Part shown: positions 58,901 through 64,000 of the stretch, in pieces
Layout of the letters: the number at the start of each line of letters is the position of its first letter
Numbering within the stretch: position 1 is the first letter of the stretch
Assembly: GCA_949775045.1 (NCBI GenBank)
Contig: OX459100.1
Coordinates: forward strand, 9,416,194-9,480,193
From: Metridium senile
Lineage: Eukaryota > Cnidaria > Anthozoa > Actiniaria > Metridiidae
DNA length: 64,000 bases
Direction of reading: 5' to 3'
Position numbers and translations under genes: made by a program
Notes under the pieces: model-generated
What the model was told of the DNA's origin: nothing
Seen by the model: the letters and a program-made list of their open reading frames with translations, nothing else
The model's database searches: none

Positions 58901-61900
58901 GTGTCGGGCAGGGCAAATGACCAAACAGACTTGATTTTCTGTATCAGCAGGTCAGTACTATACAGAAAACACCTCTATAACCAATTCCAGGTGTATTTCT
59001 GATCAAATATGACAAAAAGCAATTTTGGGGCTCATTTAATAATTTAAACTCAAAATACCTCTTTTTCATAATTTTGTACTGAAAAGTATTTCCAGTTTTC
59101 AGCTTCTGTATGTCAACTGAAAATGTCAAAAGGCTTATTTTAGTAGACCTATCAATGAAGCAAAAGGCCACTGGTGGATTTAGTTCCATTTCACTTGAAG
59201 ATTTCCATTCCCATTATCATTTTTCCCATTTTGATTGCATTCAAGGCACTAAATTCTCAATAACTATTTTGAATAAATAAATTCTGTGACCAGAATTCAG
59301 TTGTACAGAGCCATAGCTTTCAAAAAATATATTTTTTACATCATACAATTGCATCTTTACCGATGGTGTCAGTGACAGCTTTTTGACTATAACAGGTGTC
59401 GGGCGGGGCAAATGACCAAACAGAGTTGATTTTCTGTATCAGCAGGTCAGTACTATACAGAAAACACCTCTATAACCAATTCCAGGTGTATTTCTGATGA
59501 AATATGACAAAAAGCAATTTTGGGGCTCATTTAATAATTTAAACTCAAAATACCTCTTTTTCATAATTTTGTACTGAAAAGTATTTCCAGTTTTCAGCTT
59601 CTGTATGTCAACTGAAAATGTCAAAAGGCTTATTTTAGTAGACCTATCAATGAAGCAAAAGGCCACTGGTGGATTTAGTTCCATTTCACTTGAAGATTTC
59701 CATTCCCATTATCATTTTTCCCATTTTGATTGCATTCAAGGCACTAAATTCTCAATAACTATTTTGAATAAATAAATTCTGTGACCAGAATTCAGTTGTA
59801 CAGAGCCAGAGCTTTCAAAAAATATCATTTTTACATCATACAATTGCATCTTTACCGATGGCGTCAGTGACAGCTTTTTGACTATAACAGGTGTTGGGCG
59901 GGGCAAATGACCAAACAGAGTTGATTTTCTGTATCAGCAGGTCAGTACTATACAGAAAACACCTCTATAACCAATTCCAGGTGTATTTCTGATGAAATAT
60001 GACAAAAAGCAATTTTGGGGCTCATTTAATAATTTAAACTCAAAATACCTCTTTTTCATAATTTTGTACTGAAAAGTATTTCCAGTTTTCAGCTTCTGTA
60101 TGTCAACTGAAAATGTCAAAAGGCTTATTTTAGTAGACCTATCAATGAAGCAAAAGGCCACTGGTGGATTTAGTTCCATTTCACTTGAAGATTTCCATTC
60201 CCATTATCATTTTTCCCATTTTGATTGCATTCAAGGCACTAAATTCTCAATAACTATTTTGAATAAATAAATTCTGTGACCAGAATTCAGTTGTACAGAG
60301 CCAGAGCTTTCAAAAAATATCATTTTTACATCATACAATTGCATCTTTACCGATGGCGTCAGTGACAGCTTTTTGACTATAACAGGTGTCGGGCAGGGCA
60401 AATGACCAAACAGAGTTGATTTTCTGTATCAGCAGGTCAGTACTATACAGAAAACACCTCTATAACCAATTCCAGGTGTATTTCTGATGAAATATGACAA
60501 AAAGCAATTTTGGGGCTCATTTAATAATTTAAACTCAAAATACCTCTTTTTCATAATTTTGTACTGAAAAGTATTTCCAGTTTTCAGCTTCTGTATGTCA
60601 ACTGAAAATGTCAAAAGGCTTATTTTAGTAGACCTATCAATGAAGCAAAAGGCCACTGGTGGATTTAGTTCCATTTCACTTGAAAATTTCCATTCCCATT
60701 ATCATTTTTCCCATTTTGATTGCATTCAAGGCACTAAATTCTCAATAACTATTTTGTATAAATAAATTCTGTGACCAGAATTCAGTTGTACAGAGCCAGA
60801 GCTTTCAAAAAATATATTTTTTACATCATACAATTGCATCTTTACCGATGGCGTCAGTGACAGCTTTTTGACTATAACAGGTGTCGGGCAGGGCAAATGA
60901 CCAAACAGACTTGATTTTCTGTATCAGCAGGTCAGTACTATACAGAAAACACCTCTATAACCAATTCCAGGTGTATTTCTGATGAAATATGACAAAAAGC
61001 AATTTTGGGGCTCATTTAATAATTTAAACTCAAAATACCTCTTTTTCATAATTTTGTACTGAAAAGTATTTCCAGTTTTCAGCTTCTGTATGTCAACTGA
61101 AAATGTCAAAAGGCTTATTTTAGTAGACCTATCAATGAAGCAAAAGGCCACTGGTGGATTTAGTTCCATTTCACTTGAAGATTTCCATTCCCATTATCAT
61201 TTTTCCCATTTTGATTGCATTCAAGGCACTAAATTCTCAATAACTATTTTGAATAAATAAATTCTGTGACCAGAATTCAGTTGTACAGAGCCAGAGCTTT
61301 CAAAAAATATCATTTTTACATCATACAATTGCATCTTTACCGATGGCGTCAGTGACAGCTTTTTGACTATAACAGGTGTCGGGCAGGGCAAATGACCAAA
61401 CAGACTTGATTTTCTGTATCAGCAGGTCAGTACTATACAGAAAACACCTCTATAACCAATTCCAGGTGTATTTCTGATCAAATATGACAAAAAGCAATTT
61501 TGGGGCTCATTTAATAATTTAAACTCAAAATACCTCTTTTTCATAATTTTGTACTGAAAAGTATTTCCAGTTTTCAGCTTCTGTATGTCAACTGAAAATG
61601 TCAAAAGGCTTATTTTAGTAGACCTATCAATGAAGCAAAAGGCCACTGGTGGATTTAGTTCCATTTCACTTGAAAATTTCCATTCCCATTATCATTTTTC
61701 CCATTTTGATTGCATTCAAGGCACTAAATTCTCAATAACTATTTTGTATAAATAAATTCTGTGACCAGAATTCAGTTGTACAGAGCCAGAGCTTTCAAAA
61801 AATATATTTTTTACATCATACAATTGCATCTTTACCGATGGCGTCAGTGACAGCTTTTTGACTATAACAGGTGTCGGGCAGGGCAAATGACCAAACAGAC

Positions 61901-64000
61901 TTGATTTTCTGTATCAGCAGGTCAGTACTATACAGAAAACACCTCTATAACCAATTCCAGGTGTATTTCTGATGAAATATGACAAAAAGCAATTTTGGGG
62001 CTCATTTAATAATTTAAACTCAAAATACCTCTTTTTCATAATTTTGTACTGAAAAGTATTTCCAGTTTTCAGCTTCTGTATGTCAACTGAAAATGTCAAA
62101 AGGCTTATTTTAGTAGACCTATCAATGAAGCAAAAGGCCACTGGTGGATTTAGTTCCATTTCACTTGAAGATTTCCATTCCCATTATCATTTTTCCCATT
62201 TTGATTGCATTCAAGGCACTAAATTCTCAATAACTATTTTGAATAAATAAATTCTGTGACCAGAATTCAGTTGTACAGAGCCAGAGCTTTCAAAAAATAT
62301 CATTTTTACATCATACAATTGCATCTTTACCGATGGCGTCAGTGACAGCTTTTTGACTATAACAGGTGTCGGGCAGGGCAAATGACCAAACAGACTTGAT
62401 TTTCTGTATCAGCAGGTCAGTACTATACAGAAAACACCTCTATAACCAATTCCAGGTGTATTTCTGATCAAATATGACAAAAAGCAATTTTGGGGCTCAT
62501 TTAATAATTTAAACTCAAAATACCTCTTTTTCATAATTTTGTACTGAAAAGTATTTCCAGTTTTCAGCTTCTGTATGTCAACTGAAAATGTCAAAAGGCT
62601 TATTTTAGTAGACCTATCAATGAAGCAAAAGGCCACTGGTGGATTTAGTTCCATTTCACTTGAAGATTTCCATTCCCATTATCATTTTTCCCATTTTGAT
62701 TGCATTCAAGGCACTAAATTCTCAATAACTATTTTGAATAAATAAATTCTGTGACCAGAATTCAGTTGTACAGAGCCATAGCTTTCAAAAAATATATTTT
62801 TTACATCATACAATTGCATCTTTACCGATGGTGTCAGTGACAGCTTTTTGACTATAACAGGTGTCGGGCGGGGCAAATGACCAAACAGAGTTGATTTTCT
62901 GTATCAGCAGGTCAGTACTATACAGAAAACACCTCTATAACCAATTCCAGGTGTATTTCTGATGAAATATGACAAAAAGCAATTTTGGGGCTCATTTAAT
63001 AATTTAAACTCAAAATACCTCTTTTTCATAATTTTGTACTGAAAAGTATTTCCAGTTTTCAGCTTCTGTATGTCAACTGAAAATGTCAAAAGGCTTATTT
63101 TAGTAGACCTATCAATGAAGCAAAAGGCCACTGGTGGATTTAGTTCCATTTCACTTGAAGATTTCCATTCCCATTATCATTTTTCCCATTTTGATTGCAT
63201 TCAAGGCACTAAATTCTCAATAACTATTTTGAATAAATAAATTCTGTGACCAGAATTCAGTTGTACAGAGCCAGAGCTTTCAAAAAATATCATTTTTACA
63301 TCATACAATTGCATCTTTACCGATGGCGTCAGTGACAGCTTTTTGACTATAACAGGTGTTGGGCGGGGCAAATGACCAAACAGAGTTGATTTTCTGTATC
63401 AGCAGGTCAGTACTATACAGAAAACACCTCTATAACCAATTCCAGGTGTATTTCTGATGAAATATGACAAAAAGCAATTTTGGGGCTCATTTAATAATTT
63501 AAACTCAAAATACCTCTTTTTCATAATTTTGTACTGAAAAGTATTTCCAGTTTTCAGCTTCTGTATGTCAACTGAAAATGTCAAAAGGCTTATTTTAGTA
63601 GACCTATCAATGAAGCAAAAGGCCACTGGTGGATTTAGTTCCATTTCACTTGAAGATTTCCATTCCCATTATCATTTTTCCCATTTTGATTGCATTCAAG
63701 GCACTAAATTCTCAATAACTATTTTGAATAAATAAATTCTGTGACCAGAATTCAGTTGTACAGAGCCAGAGCTTTCAAAAAATATCATTTTTACATCATA
63801 CAATTGCATCTTTACCGATGGCGTCAGTGACAGCTTTTTGACTATAACAGGTGTCGGGCAGGGCAAATGACCAAACAGAGTTGATTTTCTGTATCAGCAG
63901 GTCAGTACTATACAGAAAACACCTCTATAACCAATTCCAGGTGTATTTCTGATGAAATATGACAAAAAGCAATTTTGGGGCTCATTTAATAATTTAAACT
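52978..64000. repeat. Satellite array, 495-bp monomer, 22 full units plus a partial one
   Basis: Units start at 52981 + 495n (CCAAACAGAGTTGATTTTCT or ...GACTTG...) with no length change over 11 kb. Unit 0 (52981-53475) is more diverged (TCGGCAGG, CTCTGTAACC, GTGCTCAAAAG); units 1-21 differ at about ten positions. The array runs past the window end. Left of 52978 the match stops abruptly. Each full unit has a minus-strand frame of 81 codons (109 in unit 0, where its stop is CGA), of no known family and with no splice or promoter context, so it is not listed as a gene. Tandem size and homogeneity are typical of a heterochromatic satellite. Confidence 0.97.

Noticed and set aside
53499..63644. 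Twenty-one identical 81-codon genes
   Set aside because: They are the same frame in each satellite monomer, kept open by sequence homogeneity; no promoter, splice or family evidence. The low variation is reported as a finding instead.

Overview
This is AT-rich eukaryotic (animal) DNA. Genes are split by GT-AG introns, and introns and spacers are full of microsatellites, foldback MITEs, tRNA-like SINE fragments and CR1/L2-type LINE debris. CEP76-like and CYP20-like genes point to a metazoan. The style of the MITEs and LINE 3' ends resembles anthozoan cnidarians (sea anemones, corals); that assignment is inference, not proof.

Layout. (1) 928-10130, minus strand: a nine-exon CEP76-family gene (C2 plus transglutaminase-like domain), all exon phases compatible, with several MITEs and two tandem-repeat blocks in its introns and 3' flank. 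(2) 10145-17647 and 21448-28947: two nearly identical 7.5-kb DNA transposons in the same orientation. Each has TTAA target duplications, terminal inverted repeats of about 975 bp, and a five-exon gene for a large zinc-finger transposase (1,173 and 1,172 residues). They flank a 3.8-kb segment holding an orphan death-domain exon and a 200-base assembly gap. (3) 28948-30956, minus strand: a Crypton-type (DUF3504) recombinase-derived gene whose coding exon is cut by the right end of the second transposon. (4) 32987-41418, plus strand: an apparently intact 12-exon cytochrome P450 of the CYP20 type (469 residues). (5) 41419-52977: gene-poor DNA with MITEs and LINE remnants. (6) 52978-64000: a satellite array with a 495-bp monomer, 22 full units plus a partial one, running off the window end, with signs of higher-order repeat structure.

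The genes do not form a pathway. CEP76 is a centriole factor, CYP20 an ER-type P450, and the recombinase-derived gene is probably a domesticated DNA-binding protein. What links the window is mobile DNA. The twin TTAA elements touch two host genes, one 15 bp upstream of the CEP76-like start codon and one inside the recombinase-derived exon. The two outer flanks can be read in one continuous frame, which raises the question of whether the elements and the segment between them sit as a single block inside one gene. The 495-bp satellite is the other notable object: an 81-codon reading frame is open in every full copy, and that half of the monomer varies much less than the other half.
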